DNA of 64,000 nucleotides from Candidatus Obscuribacterales bacterium (GTDB taxonomy: Bacteria; Cyanobacteriota; Vampirovibrionia; Obscuribacterales; Obscuribacteraceae): positions 930,001 through 994,000 of the forward strand of contig JAHBVO010000001.1 of assembly GCA_019637435.1 (NCBI GenBank), in the 5' to 3' direction. Below are positions 54,801 through 63,487 of the stretch, one piece after another. Under the pieces are notes generated by a model that had not been told where the DNA came from, made no database searches, and was given only the letters and a program-made list of their open reading frames with translations. The first letter of the stretch is position 1, and each line of letters begins with the position of its first letter. Made by a program: the position numbers and the translations under genes.

Positions 54801-55167
54801 TAGTGGCGTGAATTTGCTGTCTCAGAGAGATTTGTTGCTAGCAGTGACGGCACCTACTGCGCAGGCGTCTAAATCGAAGATTATTGTCGGCAAGAATGCG
54901 ACAATCATAACTTCGTCGAACATAACTGGCGATGTGACGATTTCCATCGGAGATCCAGGAGCCCCTGTCCTTGGCGTCAAACCAAAGAATGTTTCGGCTG
55001 CCACAACAACTGGAGGTACGATATTCTTCGGCGCCGCCGGTCTTAAGGCGAAGTCTCCGTCTAACACTCTTTTCGCTACAAACGGCGCAAACTTGACTAT
55101 CAACAACCCCATTAAATCAAACAACATTTCGTTGGGCGGGGGTGTGGTGATAGTTGCCGATCAGTAG
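51826..55167 (+). CDS. Large exported beta-helix/hemagglutinin-like repeat protein
   Basis: 1113 residues from ATG 51826, preceded by GGAG at nine bases; the in-frame TTG at 51811 is less likely. A signal peptide is present (FVRPLASLLLLAGSLTIF, cleavage near VFAEQG). Residues ~30-110 are helical and charged. From ~140 to the end the protein is almost wholly short beta-strands rich in Gly, Ser, Thr, Asn and Val, with phrases such as GDLTISAGNIVV, VGDITLTGDLVV and AGANITTGG that recur irregularly. This is the pattern of right-handed beta-helix or filamentous hemagglutinin-type adhesins. There is no autotransporter barrel, LPXTG or TPS start motif, so the secretion route is unknown. It ends four bases from the convergent Ser/Thr kinase gene. 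Confidence 0.83.
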   Translation: MNGRSIGFVRPLASLLLLAGSLTIFCAPVFAEQGQFAQFRASHADLSGREARQLYHSLNGDNRLSRADRLSAKLEDRIENRVSSIQIRSSDIQVLQRHDLNLQRRTTQLTDRGEVGLRAGVDFDLSSSEANVVIGSKLLGPGSSIKITVGDMVKEVNAGDHVTASEYVAVKQVLATGHQDIQMNTKGAAVGGQFDLSQISSKNDQVRADDFVIPENVIGYADLGRKSTFQVEGDLTNSGSLIALPSETRRHTGIVFGARSILNNSGAIISTSPVDSGAMTDATIDLTLLARNNVENYGTISSSGDLTISAGNIVVNHSGGTVSSSAGVSMEAPSLVNAGLIESQNSSVQIDSVGTLNVDNRDGVIAAAQGAIALRGQDYRGSFDTNLVGGDLLSREFNVNAGHGTANIDVRELTGKLNQTGLASHVSAITDELVIGQICLTGDPTIKNVGDITLTGDLVVGEALTIISSGSISSIGDLSIIVGDNTSGFPLTIVAGANITTGGADTPSIPPVGAGVATSINGASATGGRIDFDNSGSVTISTRSTSLTGNRDGGDVILAAFEGSTPGAIDLDGSSIFTGGVGTGSNGDVTFIANTIFANLIDTTGSTNTLTGAISLQGAQPANGVVSWAADGQLTAGSLSAGSFAASTGVIVSSDLTAGAQIDLRGDIVGVVSGNLRTVNPFGSISIEGLDTSTSRDTIEFALGSTAFTESLLLNSADNIASIRTNATFISAQAVGAISNFISVNPEPVVFSGSAGDFIDANFVGSVVSDSINPVTAPSRLTLISAEGSIGLAANSPLIFASNIIELQAPKGNVFVQSAGGTTFRGGTQNIAGGTYSLVVGSNLSAFAGAEISGKRVVLNSSGNLNLVGSYSATESMSITSDGIINNATISGTLTTPSLTVTSLSQSIGTDAATRFNAGIGVKAVEAISLTDSVFLAAPALKTFTLAGGFAQNRFDYLGTGSTTVSKDITAQALVAGDGLFLRTGTGTLTVGSGVNLLSQRDLLLAVTAPTAQASKSKIIVGKNATIITSSNITGDVTISIGDPGAPVLGVKPKNVSAATTTGGTIFFGAAGLKAKSPSNTLFATNGANLTINNPIKSNNISLGGGVVIVADQ

Positions 55168-55171
55168 TTAG

Positions 55172-56755
55172 CTATTGCTCGAGAGAATAACCTGTTCTGT
55201 AGTTGCGTTTCTTGACCAGGTCGCGCCATACGTCTCCGCCGCCGCTCGCTTTGGGTCGTGGAGCCGCAGCTGTTTGGGCAACGGGCGCGGTGGGTTTCTT
55301 CACTTTCTTAGGTTTTGGAGCAACCGGTTTCTTCGCTACGACCGGCGCAGGTGTCACCGCCGGTGTCGTCACTGTCGTTGCACCATCGGTAGTGGCTTTG
55401 TCCGGCGTTGCCGTTGAGACTTTGGTTTCCTCAGCTGTTTTTGAAGTTGTTACTTTATCCGGCTTCTCGGCAGGAGACTCAGTCGATGCGGTTGCCGGCG
55501 GAGTCGGTTCCTTCACAGCAGGTGCCGGTTCCTTAACCTCAGGTTTTTTCTTTGTCACTACAGGCGGTGCTGGCTTGTTGCCCCCGGTCAGCATGGTGTT
55601 TAAACCTACAATGGTCAATGCGCCAAGAATTACGACGCCAACGAGAACCGCTGCCCACTGCGCCCATGTCAGTTTGAACAATAATGCGGAAACTTGATCG
55701 GCTGTAATCGCTTTTGTTTCGCCTTCGGACTCGGTGGGTGTGGTCCGAAGAACCTGACTGCGTCCAGGTCTTGGGATCGCTAGCTCGAGTTCATTAACCA
55801 GATGCTCCATCGACTGATGGCGATCGGCAGGGTCCTTTGCCAGAGCTTTAAGAATGACTTGCTCGACACGCTCCGGGATGTAGAGGTCCGGACGCACTTC
55901 GGAAAATTTCGGCGGTGGATCTTCAATGTGTTTTCGCATCGTTTCCACCATCGTGCGACCCAGGAGTGGAAGCCGATTGGTGAGGGTTTCGTACATGACG
56001 ATACCCATCGAATAAATGTCCGAGCGTTGATCGAGCTTGTGACCCTGGCACTGTTCGGGCGACATGTAGACAGGGCTGCCGCAGACTTCGCCCATCTGCG
56101 TCAGGCGCTGATGGTTTTCAGTCGAGCCTTGAGCGTCTTCCATGATCTGGGCAACGCCGAAATCCACGACCTTTACGAAATCTTTGTCACCGTCATAGCT
56201 GATCAATACGATGTTGGAAGGCTTCAAGTCGCGATGGATAATGCCTTGCTTGTGAGCGTGACCCAGCGCATCGGATGATTGCTGAAAGATTTTAAGAGCG
56301 CGATCGACGCTGACTTGGCCCTCTTGCTTGATTATGTCGGAGAGAGGAACGCCCTGGAGATAATCCATTACGATAAAAGGCTGTCCGGTCTGTTGCGAAA
56401 TTCCGAAGTCGTAGACCGTGATTATATGTGGGTGATTGAGTTTGCATGTGGCGCGACCTTCCTGCTGGAAGCGCTTGACGCTCATCGAGTCGTTCAAGTG
56501 ATGCGATTGCAACATCTTGATTGCGACGATTCGGTCCATCACGTCCTGGCGTCCTTTGTAGACCACGCCCATGCCGCCCGTGCCGAGCACTGACAAGATT
56601 TCGTACTTGCCGGCCAGTTTGGTGCCGATCAGTGGGTCTTGAGCGACTGGCACGAGCATGCTGTTGTCGTGCGGACAGGCCGCCACAATTCCGGTGAATT
56701 GCCTGTGGCACTCTAAACAAACCTTGCGGTCTAGGACGTTCTCTGTAGGATGCAT
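55172..56755 (-). CDS. Membrane-anchored Hanks-type serine/threonine protein kinase with N-terminal zinc-binding motif
   Basis: 527 residues. The N terminus carries a small Cys/His cluster (CLEC at 13-16, CPH at 27-29) that could bind zinc. The kinase domain covers about residues 50-325: GTGGMG loop, ATP-binding Lys80, HRDLKPSN (Asp176), DFG at 198-200 and SPE at 232-234, all intact. One transmembrane helix (~364-388) follows, then a Pro/Thr/Lys/Ala-rich tail of ~140 residues outside the membrane. The activation segment contains QRLTQMGEVCGSP, close to the first kinase's LTRLGEVWGSP, so the two are paralogues. It is convergent with the large beta-helix protein gene, four bases apart. Confidence 0.93.
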   Translation of the reverse strand: MHPTENVLDRKVCLECHRQFTGIVAACPHDNSMLVPVAQDPLIGTKLAGKYEILSVLGTGGMGVVYKGRQDVMDRIVAIKMLQSHHLNDSMSVKRFQQEGRATCKLNHPHIITVYDFGISQQTGQPFIVMDYLQGVPLSDIIKQEGQVSVDRALKIFQQSSDALGHAHKQGIIHRDLKPSNIVLISYDGDKDFVKVVDFGVAQIMEDAQGSTENHQRLTQMGEVCGSPVYMSPEQCQGHKLDQRSDIYSMGIVMYETLTNRLPLLGRTMVETMRKHIEDPPPKFSEVRPDLYIPERVEQVILKALAKDPADRHQSMEHLVNELELAIPRPGRSQVLRTTPTESEGETKAITADQVSALLFKLTWAQWAAVLVGVVILGALTIVGLNTMLTGGNKPAPPVVTKKKPEVKEPAPAVKEPTPPATASTESPAEKPDKVTTSKTAEETKVSTATPDKATTDGATTVTTPAVTPAPVVAKKPVAPKPKKVKKPTAPVAQTAAAPRPKASGGGDVWRDLVKKRNYRTGYSLEQ

Positions 56756-56931
56756 GAGTAGAAGCGACTAGTTGAGTGAGCTTTTGTCGGGGTTGGTAAG
56801 ACAGCGTACTTACCTTCAGCATAGCTGATTAAGCATTATTAATGTACCCGTCTAAACCCGGACGTAACCTAAAAACTTGACGCGGATGCGGTACTTCATT
56901 GAACACATTTATGATCGATGCTCGAAAATGA

Positions 56932-56954
56932 AGGGCTGGCAAAGGTTTAGCCCT
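56932..56954 (-). terminator. Weak terminator after recF
   Basis: AGGGCT (56932-56937) pairs with AGCCCT (56949-56954) around an 11-base loop. On the minus strand it is followed by TCATTTTC. It lies just past the recF stop, but the stem and T-tract are both weak. Confidence 0.4.
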
Positions 56955-56959
56955 ACCGT

Positions 56960-58207
56960 CTAAGACGTCGCCACTAAACTTTCATGTTTTTCCACTTTGC
57001 CGCCGACGACTGATATTAGGGTCGCACCGGATAACCATTCCTCTTCAAAGCCGTCGAGATGAGTCGTGGTGATTATGGTCTGCATTCCTCGGTGCACGGA
57101 CTCCATTAGAAAGCCCTGGCGGCGCAGGTCGAGCTCCGCCATCACGTCGTCGAGGAGCAGGACGGGCGGCTCGCCAAGGTGATCGGAAACCAATTTTAGT
57201 TCCGATAATTTTAAGGCTAAAACCAGACTGCGTTGTTGACCCTGGCTGCCGAAGGCCGTTGCATCGCTTTCGTCTATTGTGAATCGCACATCGTCGCGGT
57301 GTGGTCCCGAAAGTGTTTGACGTCGTGTGATCTCGTCGCTTCTCCTCGTCTTATACAACTGCATGAGGCGAGAGGCAATTTCGCGTTCCTCCATATTTAG
57401 AAGGTCGGTGTTGGGAACTGGTGTTGATGCTCCGGCTTCGAAATCCTCATCGTATTGATTCTCCGAACCGGTGGAGTGGAAGTAATACGTGGCTGCAAGG
57501 GTCTCTCTTTGCCCCGAGATCTTCTCGTGATAAGAAGTCGCGATCGGGAGGGCCAGGTCCAGGCATTTCACCCGATGCTTGATGATAGTGGCGCCCATGG
57601 TGGCAAGTTGCTGATCCCAAACTTTGAGCTGGTCGATGTCTGTGCCGCTCAGTTTCCCATTCTCGAAGATGTTCTTTAACAGCCGATTTCGCTGCGTAAC
57701 TGCTTTTTCGTATCTGCTTAAAACTGTTTTGAAACCGCTCGATAAAATCGTAGCGAGGTCGTCCACCCAGTCGCGACGGTCTTTGGGACCACCGCGAATC
57801 AAGCTCATGTCCTGGCTTTTAAAGCTTACTGTTACCAGGTGTCCCTTCAGTCCGCGCGTATTTCCTTTTGGAACTCCGTTGACCTTGATCAATTTTTCAC
57901 TTTTGGGAGCCGCTCCTGGAGCGGTGCTCGCGTCACTCTTTCTCTTGATGACAATTGAAATTTTATGGTCGTAATCGCGCGCGAAAAATTCGACTTCTAC
58001 AATGGCGTGGTCCTGTCCGCGATTAATCAGTTCGGAATCTATAGAAGTGCGATAAGACTTACCTGCCGACGCGAATTCGATCGCTTCCAGCAAATTTGTT
58101 TTGCCTTGCGCATTCTCGCCGATGATGACATTCCGCTCGGGGCAGAACGAGAGAACTTCCTGTCGATAATTTCGGAAGTTCGTGACGGTGAGCTTTTTAA
58201 CGAGCAT
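56960..58207 (-). CDS. recF: DNA replication and repair protein RecF
   Basis: 415 residues from ATG 58207; the in-frame GTG at 58246 adds 13 residues not seen in the family. RecF is an SMC-like ATPase that, with RecO and RecR, loads RecA at single-strand gaps. It has the N-terminal LTVTNFRNY start, Walker A GENAQGKTN, signature-like FGSQGQQRSLVLALKLSE, and Walker B LLDDVMAELD. The length is about 50 above the usual 360, mostly from a Gly/Ala/Lys-rich insert near residue 105 and a loop near 255-275. It lies 54 bases downstream of ribF on the same strand and is not linked to dnaA or dnaN here. gyrB is close by but divergent. Confidence 0.94.
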   Translation of the reverse strand: MLVKKLTVTNFRNYRQEVLSFCPERNVIIGENAQGKTNLLEAIEFASAGKSYRTSIDSELINRGQDHAIVEVEFFARDYDHKISIVIKRKSDASTAPGAAPKSEKLIKVNGVPKGNTRGLKGHLVTVSFKSQDMSLIRGGPKDRRDWVDDLATILSSGFKTVLSRYEKAVTQRNRLLKNIFENGKLSGTDIDQLKVWDQQLATMGATIIKHRVKCLDLALPIATSYHEKISGQRETLAATYYFHSTGSENQYDEDFEAGASTPVPNTDLLNMEEREIASRLMQLYKTRRSDEITRRQTLSGPHRDDVRFTIDESDATAFGSQGQQRSLVLALKLSELKLVSDHLGEPPVLLLDDVMAELDLRRQGFLMESVHRGMQTIITTTHLDGFEEEWLSGATLISVVGGKVEKHESLVATS

Positions 58208-58261
58208 GAATTGTTTATTTCCGTGTTGTGCCGAGCCGCTTCCCACCAGGTTCTGTAGAAT

Positions 58262-59269
58262 TCAGGCGTGAAGTTTGTCCGTCTCTTTGCGTTCGGTTGT
58301 TTGTATTTTATGGTCTGACAGATAAAGCCGAGCTTTGAGAATGTCTTTGTTAATCTGCTCCTTGAGTTCTTCTGCGCCATTGAATTTTTGCTCTGCGCGA
58401 AGGAAGGACAGAAATTCTATTTCCATTGTCTGACCGTAAAGGTCGCCCTTGTAGTCGAGAAGGTGTGCCTCGACGGTAAGCGCGAGATTGACCGGAGCGC
58501 CGGGGTCTGCGTTCGGCGCGCCTTGCTCTTGTTGGAACGTGGGACGCAAGCCGATGTTGATGACGCTCGGGACCACTTTCTCTCCCATCTTTGCCAGACC
58601 TACGTATACGCCTCTCTGCGGTACAACCTGGATTTCATTGAAGGCAAGGTTGGCTGTCGGGAAACCGAGCAGACGACCGCGTTGATCTCCTCGTACTACC
58701 GTCCCGTAAAGAGTGTACGGGCGGGACAAAAGGAGGGCAGCCTGTTCGAGTTCGTTGTTCATAATCAATTCGCGAATTGCTGAACTCGATACCTCGTGCC
58801 CTTCGACATTGATCATGTCAGCAACGTGAACGCTGAAACTGTTTTTCTTGCCCAATTTATTCAGCAGGCTCGTATCCCCCTCGGCGTCCTTTCCGAAATG
58901 GTGGTTCGGTCCAACGGAGATCGAGCGAGCGCCCAGGCTGCCCACGAGCATATGTTCAACATATTCGACTGGACTGAGCCGGCAGAGTTCTTCAGAAAAT
59001 GTAAGCACGAGTGCAAAATCAACACCCATCTTCTCAAACAACTTCAGGCGCTGTTCAATCACCGTTAGCAAAAGCGGAGAGCGTCCTTTAGTGAGTGTGC
59101 GAGGGTGATCCTTAAAGGTCACGACTCCGCAGGGCACCCCGAGCCTCAGAGCCTCTTCTTTTGCCTTGCCAATCACAACCTGGTGACCCGGGTGCACGCC
59201 GTCAAAAAATCCGAGCGCGATAGCCGATTGCTTGCACAGTCCAGGTAAGGCTTCGTAGTAGGTTTCCAA
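58262..59269 (-). CDS. ribF: Bifunctional riboflavin kinase/FAD synthetase
   Basis: 335 residues. The N-terminal FMN adenylyltransferase domain shows GFFDGVHPGHQVVI and the SSSAIRELI motif. The C-terminal riboflavin kinase domain begins near residue 185 with the GDQRGRLLGFPTANL motif and continues to NIGLRPTF. It makes FMN and then FAD from riboflavin in the cytosol. The start is TTG with AAGGAAGAG close upstream. A Gln/Gly/Pro-rich loop (EQGAPNADPGAPV) inside the kinase domain makes it slightly longer than usual. It is the first gene of a minus-strand pair with recF, and divergent from gyrB. Confidence 0.95.
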   Translation of the reverse strand: METYYEALPGLCKQSAIALGFFDGVHPGHQVVIGKAKEEALRLGVPCGVVTFKDHPRTLTKGRSPLLLTVIEQRLKLFEKMGVDFALVLTFSEELCRLSPVEYVEHMLVGSLGARSISVGPNHHFGKDAEGDTSLLNKLGKKNSFSVHVADMINVEGHEVSSSAIRELIMNNELEQAALLLSRPYTLYGTVVRGDQRGRLLGFPTANLAFNEIQVVPQRGVYVGLAKMGEKVVPSVINIGLRPTFQQEQGAPNADPGAPVNLALTVEAHLLDYKGDLYGQTMEIEFLSFLRAEQKFNGAEELKEQINKDILKARLYLSDHKIQTTERKETDKLHA

Positions 59270-59680
59270 GGACTCTTCCTTTATTTAGGTGCATCGCAAA
59301 AGCGGTTGTCGGATTTGACAGATTTTGGCAAATAGTCTTGCTTCGCGGTTTTTGCCTGTTGGATATGCTTTTACTATAACGCGCGCAAGAGCTAAAACAT
59401 ACAAAACAATCAGTGTATTGTAAACCAGACTGGGCCTTGCAGAAAGTCTAGAGAACTCTCATGTGTTATCCCGCTTAAATCCGCATAAATCCCCATATCA
59501 AGCGGCTTACGCGCCTTGATTATGGTAGAATTATGATACGTGGAAAGCGTGGAAGAACAGGCTTTCGAAGCCGATTGTCGTCCATTGGTAGTTCGCTATC
59601 GCGTCGATCGGGTGAGATGTCGAAACGTGTCTTCTATGCTCTGCGTATTCGTTATGTAATACCAGGGGTTCCTGACTGCT
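59270..59680. other. Divergent region between ribF and gyrB
   Basis: 411 bases. It must hold the ribF/recF and gyrB promoters; minus-strand TATAGT near 59374-59379 and plus-strand TAGAAT at 59526-59531 are candidate -10 elements without good -35 partners. An inverted repeat lies at 59471-59505. I find no small gene, tRNA or convincing DnaA-box cluster. Confidence 0.5.
59471..59505. repeat. Inverted repeat enclosing direct repeats, upstream of gyrB
   Basis: CCGCTT (59471-59476) and AAGCGG (59500-59505) flank two near-identical copies of TAAATCCGCA/TAAATCCCCA. It is a candidate operator or topology-sensitive element ~175 bases before gyrB. Confidence 0.35.
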
Positions 59681-61723
59681 GTGACTAATTCAAATTCAAA
59701 CAACGACGAAAACAAAGACGAGAAAGCGGCACCGTCCGAAGCTGAATACTCAGCCTCCAGTATCGATGTTCTCGAGGGTCTCGAAGCGGTTCGCAAAAGA
59801 CCGGGCATGTACATCGGAAGTACTGGACCGCGCGGTTTGCACCACCTGGTGTGGGAAATCGTCGACAACTCCGTGGACGAAGCACTGGCTGGACACTGCA
59901 ATACGATTGAAGTGACCGTCAACGAAGACAGTTCCGTCACCGTTCGCGATAACGGTCGTGGAATCCCGGTCGGCATTGTTGCGAAGAGTGGAAAGAGCGG
60001 AGTTGAAACCGTATTCACCATTCTCCACGCCGGTGGTAAGTTCGGCGGCGAAGGTGGATACAAGGTGTCCGGCGGTCTTCACGGTGTGGGCGCGTCAGTT
60101 GTAAACGCGCTATCCACGCGCCTCGAAGTAGAAGTGTATCAAAACAGCAAGATCCACAAGCAAGCGTACAATCGCGGAACCGCAGATGGTGGCTTGGATG
60201 TGGTTGGCACTACCGATCGACGTGGAACGCAAGTTACTTTCTGGCCCGACCCTGAAATCTTCCATGATTACAATGAAGAGAACGAGCGAATTCAGATCGA
60301 CTTTGACTGGGATACGCTCAATCACCGTTTGAGAGAAATGGCGTTTCTCAACAAAGGATTGAGGATGATTGTCAAAGACAATCGCGTCAAAGCAGGAGAA
60401 GAGCCGAAGACGGCTGAGTATCACTATGAAGGTGGTATTGCCAGTTATGTCGAATACATCAACGACACTCGTGATGCCATTCACAAACCGCCGATTTATA
60501 TCGAAGCCAGCCGCGACAACATTGTTGTAGAGTGCTCGGCTCAGTGGACGACGGTCTACATGGAATCGGTGTTTTCGTACGTCAACAACATCAACACGCA
60601 TGACGGCGGAACTCACCTTGCCGGTTTCAAAATTGCTCTCACTCGTGTTATCAATGATTATGCGAAACGGACCAACCTCGTTAAGGAAGGCGACCAGAAC
60701 TTCACTGGCGAAGATGTTCGCGAAGGTATGACTGCGGTCGTTTCGGTAAAAGTGCCGGAACCGCAATTCGAAGGTCAGACCAAAGAACGTCTCGGCAACA
60801 GAGAAGTGCAAGGTATAGTTCAATCAATCGTTACTGAAGCGCTTAACGACTGGCTCGAACTGAATCCTCAAGCCGCAAAGCAGATCGTAACAAAGGCACA
60901 ACTTGCGAAAAAAGCTCGTGAAGATGCTGCGAAGGCGAGGAACCTCGTGCGTCGCGCGTCGAACCTTGAAGGTTCTTCTCTTCCGGATAAACTCTCGGAT
61001 TGCTCGGACAAAGATCCGACAAAATGCGAAGTATATCTGGTTGAAGGTGACTCCGCGGGTGGTAGCGCCAAGCAAGGCCGTGATCGAACATTCCAGGCAA
61101 TCCTGCCATTGCGCGGTAAGATTTTGAACGTTGAAAGAGTTCAGCCCTCACGCATTTACGAGAACGCTGAAGTTCAAGCAATGATCAGCGCACTTGGTTT
61201 GATCGTCAAGGAAGAGGACGATGAAGGTGGTGGCAAGAAGGGAGGAATTCTCAGACCGAATGCTGAGAATCTTGACCTCGACAAACTCCGCTATCACAAA
61301 GTCATCATCATGACTGACGCAGACGTCGACGGTTCGCACATCAGAACGCTCATTCTGACATTCTTCTTCCGCTATGCAAGGCAGCTGGTGGAAAAAGGTT
61401 ATGTCTACATCGCGCAGCCGCCGCTGTTCAAGGTCGAAAAAGGCAAGCGTGTTGAGTACTGCTACAACGAGCACAAGCTCGAAGCGATACTTGCGGAGAT
61501 GGGCGACAAGGCCGTTATCCAGCGATTCAAAGGTCTTGGTGAGATGATGCCCCAGCAGCTCTGGGACACGACCATGAATCCTGAGACACGCATCTTGAAG
61601 AAGGTCACCGTAGAGGACGCGTCCGAAGCGGAACACATCTTCGACTTGCTGATGGGTGAAGCGGTTGCTCCAAGACGGGAGTTCATCGAGAAAAACGCAC
61701 ACTTCGCGAAATTGGATGTCTAA
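59681..61723 (+). CDS. gyrB: DNA gyrase subunit B
   Basis: 680 residues starting at GTG. GyrB is the ATPase subunit of gyrase, which introduces negative supercoils. An N-terminal GHKL ATPase domain ([28 protein letters not shown], and the [14 protein letters not shown] loop) is followed by the transducer and TOPRIM domains, with [14 protein letters not shown], the DADVDGSHI metal-binding motif, and the C-terminal [15 protein letters not shown]. The length is slightly above the ~640 of many non-enteric GyrB proteins. ParE is the alternative, but PQQLW with the TMNPE segment favours GyrB. The stop overlaps the start of the next gene. gyrA is not in the window. Confidence 0.95.
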   Translation: MTNSNSNNDENKDEKAAPSEAEYSASSIDVLEGLEAVRKRPGMYIGSTGPRGLHHLVWEIVDNSVDEALAGHCNTIEVTVNEDSSVTVRDNGRGIPVGIVAKSGKSGVETVFTILHAGGKFGGEGGYKVSGGLHGVGASVVNALSTRLEVEVYQNSKIHKQAYNRGTADGGLDVVGTTDRRGTQVTFWPDPEIFHDYNEENERIQIDFDWDTLNHRLREMAFLNKGLRMIVKDNRVKAGEEPKTAEYHYEGGIASYVEYINDTRDAIHKPPIYIEASRDNIVVECSAQWTTVYMESVFSYVNNINTHDGGTHLAGFKIALTRVINDYAKRTNLVKEGDQNFTGEDVREGMTAVVSVKVPEPQFEGQTKERLGNREVQGIVQSIVTEALNDWLELNPQAAKQIVTKAQLAKKAREDAAKARNLVRRASNLEGSSLPDKLSDCSDKDPTKCEVYLVEGDSAGGSAKQGRDRTFQAILPLRGKILNVERVQPSRIYENAEVQAMISALGLIVKEEDDEGGGKKGGILRPNAENLDLDKLRYHKVIIMTDADVDGSHIRTLILTFFFRYARQLVEKGYVYIAQPPLFKVEKGKRVEYCYNEHKLEAILAEMGDKAVIQRFKGLGEMMPQQLWDTTMNPETRILKKVTVEDASEAEHIFDLLMGEAVAPRREFIEKNAHFAKLDV

Positions 61724-62387
61724 GGAAGAGCCAACTTCTACGACTGCACAACCGGAGCAAATGCAAGCGCAAGCGAACTCCGGCGCGACTTTGAACGTTC
61801 CAAACACAGTAACTGTCGGTCGCGTGTTTCTCGCGATCGGCACGTTGTGTTTGTTATGGCAGCCGGCCGATTCTATGAAGTGGACCGCATTCATCCTGAC
61901 CATTATTGTGATCTGGATGGACGGCATCGATGGATATCTCGCGCGAAAGCTCAAGCAGACATCTAAACTTGGCGGCATTCTCGACATAGCCGGCGATCGT
62001 GTCGTCGAGATGGCTTACTGGATCTGCTTTTCTGTTTTAAACTGGATTCCTGTCTGGATCCCACTTTTGTTTCTAGTGCGAGGGACATTTGTAGATGCCA
62101 TTCGCGCTCACGCGTCGGAGCAAGGGTTCACCGCATTCGGTCAGAATACGATGATGCAAAGTCCAGTTGGTAAATTTTTAGTTGCCTCCAATTTCAGCCG
62201 TTTCACCTATGCGGTCGTAAAGGCAGTCGCATTTTGTTTAGTCGTGGGGGCGCATACGCAATTAGGGCAGCAATGGTCGCTGGAACCTATAGCGATGTTT
62301 TTCGTTTATTTTTCCGCGGTCTTTTGCGTTATTAGAGGACTGCCAGTAATCCTCGAATCCAAGTCAGTTTTTCAGCACCGCACCTAG
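61716..62387 (+). CDS. CDP-alcohol phosphatidyltransferase
   Basis: 223 residues from ATG 61716, which overlaps the gyrB stop (ATGTCTAA) and suggests translational coupling. The CDP-alcohol phosphatidyltransferase motif is exact: D-G-x2-A-R-x8-G-x3-D-x3-D, beginning at DGYLARKL. About five to six membrane helices follow the usual plan, after a ~28-residue hydrophilic N terminus. It condenses CDP-diacylglycerol with an alcohol such as glycerol 3-phosphate or inositol phosphate at the inner membrane. PgsA is the best-known member, but the alcohol cannot be read from the sequence. It is convergent with the exported hypothetical gene. Confidence 0.87.
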   Translation: MSKEEPTSTTAQPEQMQAQANSGATLNVPNTVTVGRVFLAIGTLCLLWQPADSMKWTAFILTIIVIWMDGIDGYLARKLKQTSKLGGILDIAGDRVVEMAYWICFSVLNWIPVWIPLLFLVRGTFVDAIRAHASEQGFTAFGQNTMMQSPVGKFLVASNFSRFTYAVVKAVAFCLVVGAHTQLGQQWSLEPIAMFFVYFSAVFCVIRGLPVILESKSVFQHRT

Positions 62388-62417
62388 TGGCACGGGGTTG
62401 CCACCGTAGCTGGTGCT

Positions 62418-63482
62418 CTATTGCTTGTTGTCGCCAGTGTGTTGCTGGTCTGTTTGGTTCGATTGTCCGGCACCACCCCAGGGCTTGTTGAAGATGTTGT
62501 CCTGGTCCTCGGCGCTGCTGCCCCAGGATGAACTGTTGACCTTCTTTCCGCCCTGAGACATGGCTTGACCGCCAATACCCCACTGGGTTTGATCTCTGGT
62601 TTTACCGGCACCGTAATTGGTGTCTTTTTGATCGGCTCCCCATCCGGAAGGCTTCTGATTCGGATTGTTGACTTCGATTGAACCGACCGTGGAACTGCCG
62701 GCCCAGCTTCTCGAGTCGGATGGTTGCTTGGGCTTGCTCATATCAATCTTCTTGCCGGCGACATACGAGAAGCCTTTCTGAACTTGTTCGGTCGGACGCT
62801 TGGTCACATCCATACGCTTCTGATCCTCTGTGCCTTCCTGGTGCATTTTTCGAGGATTGCGGGTAAACAACTCCGGCGTGAAATCGCGCTCGTTTGTCTG
62901 ATACCACTTCGGTCTGATCACCGTACCGTGGTTTGCCTTGCCCTGCGTGTTCACGAGATCGTCCTCACCTGGATTGGGGTCAGGTGGTGCCAGGAATTGG
63001 CGATGTTTTTCAAGAGCCTGTACATCCAGGTGTTTGGGTCCGAGATTTCTCTTTGCAAACGCTTCCAGGCGCTCGAGCCAGCGCAGCTCGCGCTCTCTTT
63101 CCGACTTGCTTACCTGGGCTGTCTTTGTCACAAGCTCCTGCAAAGTCGCCGTTCTCGACTGGGTTTCATTCGGTTGACGCCAGACGTTCATGTGGAAGAG
63201 CTGGTGGTTGACGACATCCCGCACCATGGACTTGGTTCTCGTATCGAGCGCGCGTTTCCCCTGTAGTTGGCTTTCGGCCAATTTGTAGGACTGGTCGAAC
63301 ATATTCAGGGCGCCGTTTTTGTCTCCCTTGTGCCACATCCGCAGTCCGACCTGGTCGAAGTAGTACCACTTCGGCCAGGTCTGCCTTTCTCCTGAGCCGT
63401 AGGGATTTGCGGCCGAACCAGGTGATGCCTGTAGCAGTAGAGTGGCTGCGACTGCGAGGAAGGTGATGGCTTTCCCTTTCAT
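62418..63482 (-). CDS. Exported hypothetical protein
   Basis: 354 residues from ATG 63482, chosen because GGAG lies eight bases upstream and a signal peptide then starts the protein (KGKAITFLAVAATLLLQA, cleavage near SAA). The mature N-terminal ~170 residues are helical and resemble a single TPR-like unit (GDKNGALNMFDQSYKLAES). The C-terminal half is Gly/Ser/Asn/Gln-rich with repeated Trp-Gly pairs (SSWG, KPWGG, SGWGA), probably disordered. No known family. It begins five bases after the glycosyltransferase stop, so the two are cotranscribed. A short inverted repeat (GTGGCA/TGCCAC, 62387-62404) sits between its end and the convergent gene. Confidence 0.78.
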   Translation of the reverse strand: MKGKAITFLAVAATLLLQASPGSAANPYGSGERQTWPKWYYFDQVGLRMWHKGDKNGALNMFDQSYKLAESQLQGKRALDTRTKSMVRDVVNHQLFHMNVWRQPNETQSRTATLQELVTKTAQVSKSERERELRWLERLEAFAKRNLGPKHLDVQALEKHRQFLAPPDPNPGEDDLVNTQGKANHGTVIRPKWYQTNERDFTPELFTRNPRKMHQEGTEDQKRMDVTKRPTEQVQKGFSYVAGKKIDMSKPKQPSDSRSWAGSSTVGSIEVNNPNQKPSGWGADQKDTNYGAGKTRDQTQWGIGGQAMSQGGKKVNSSSWGSSAEDQDNIFNKPWGGAGQSNQTDQQHTGDNKQ

Positions 63483-63487
63483 TTTCT

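Noticed and set aside
59270..59680. Replication origin near recF and gyrB
   Set aside because: dnaA and dnaN are absent and no cluster of TTATCCACA-like boxes is present; the single TGTTATCCC is a poor match.
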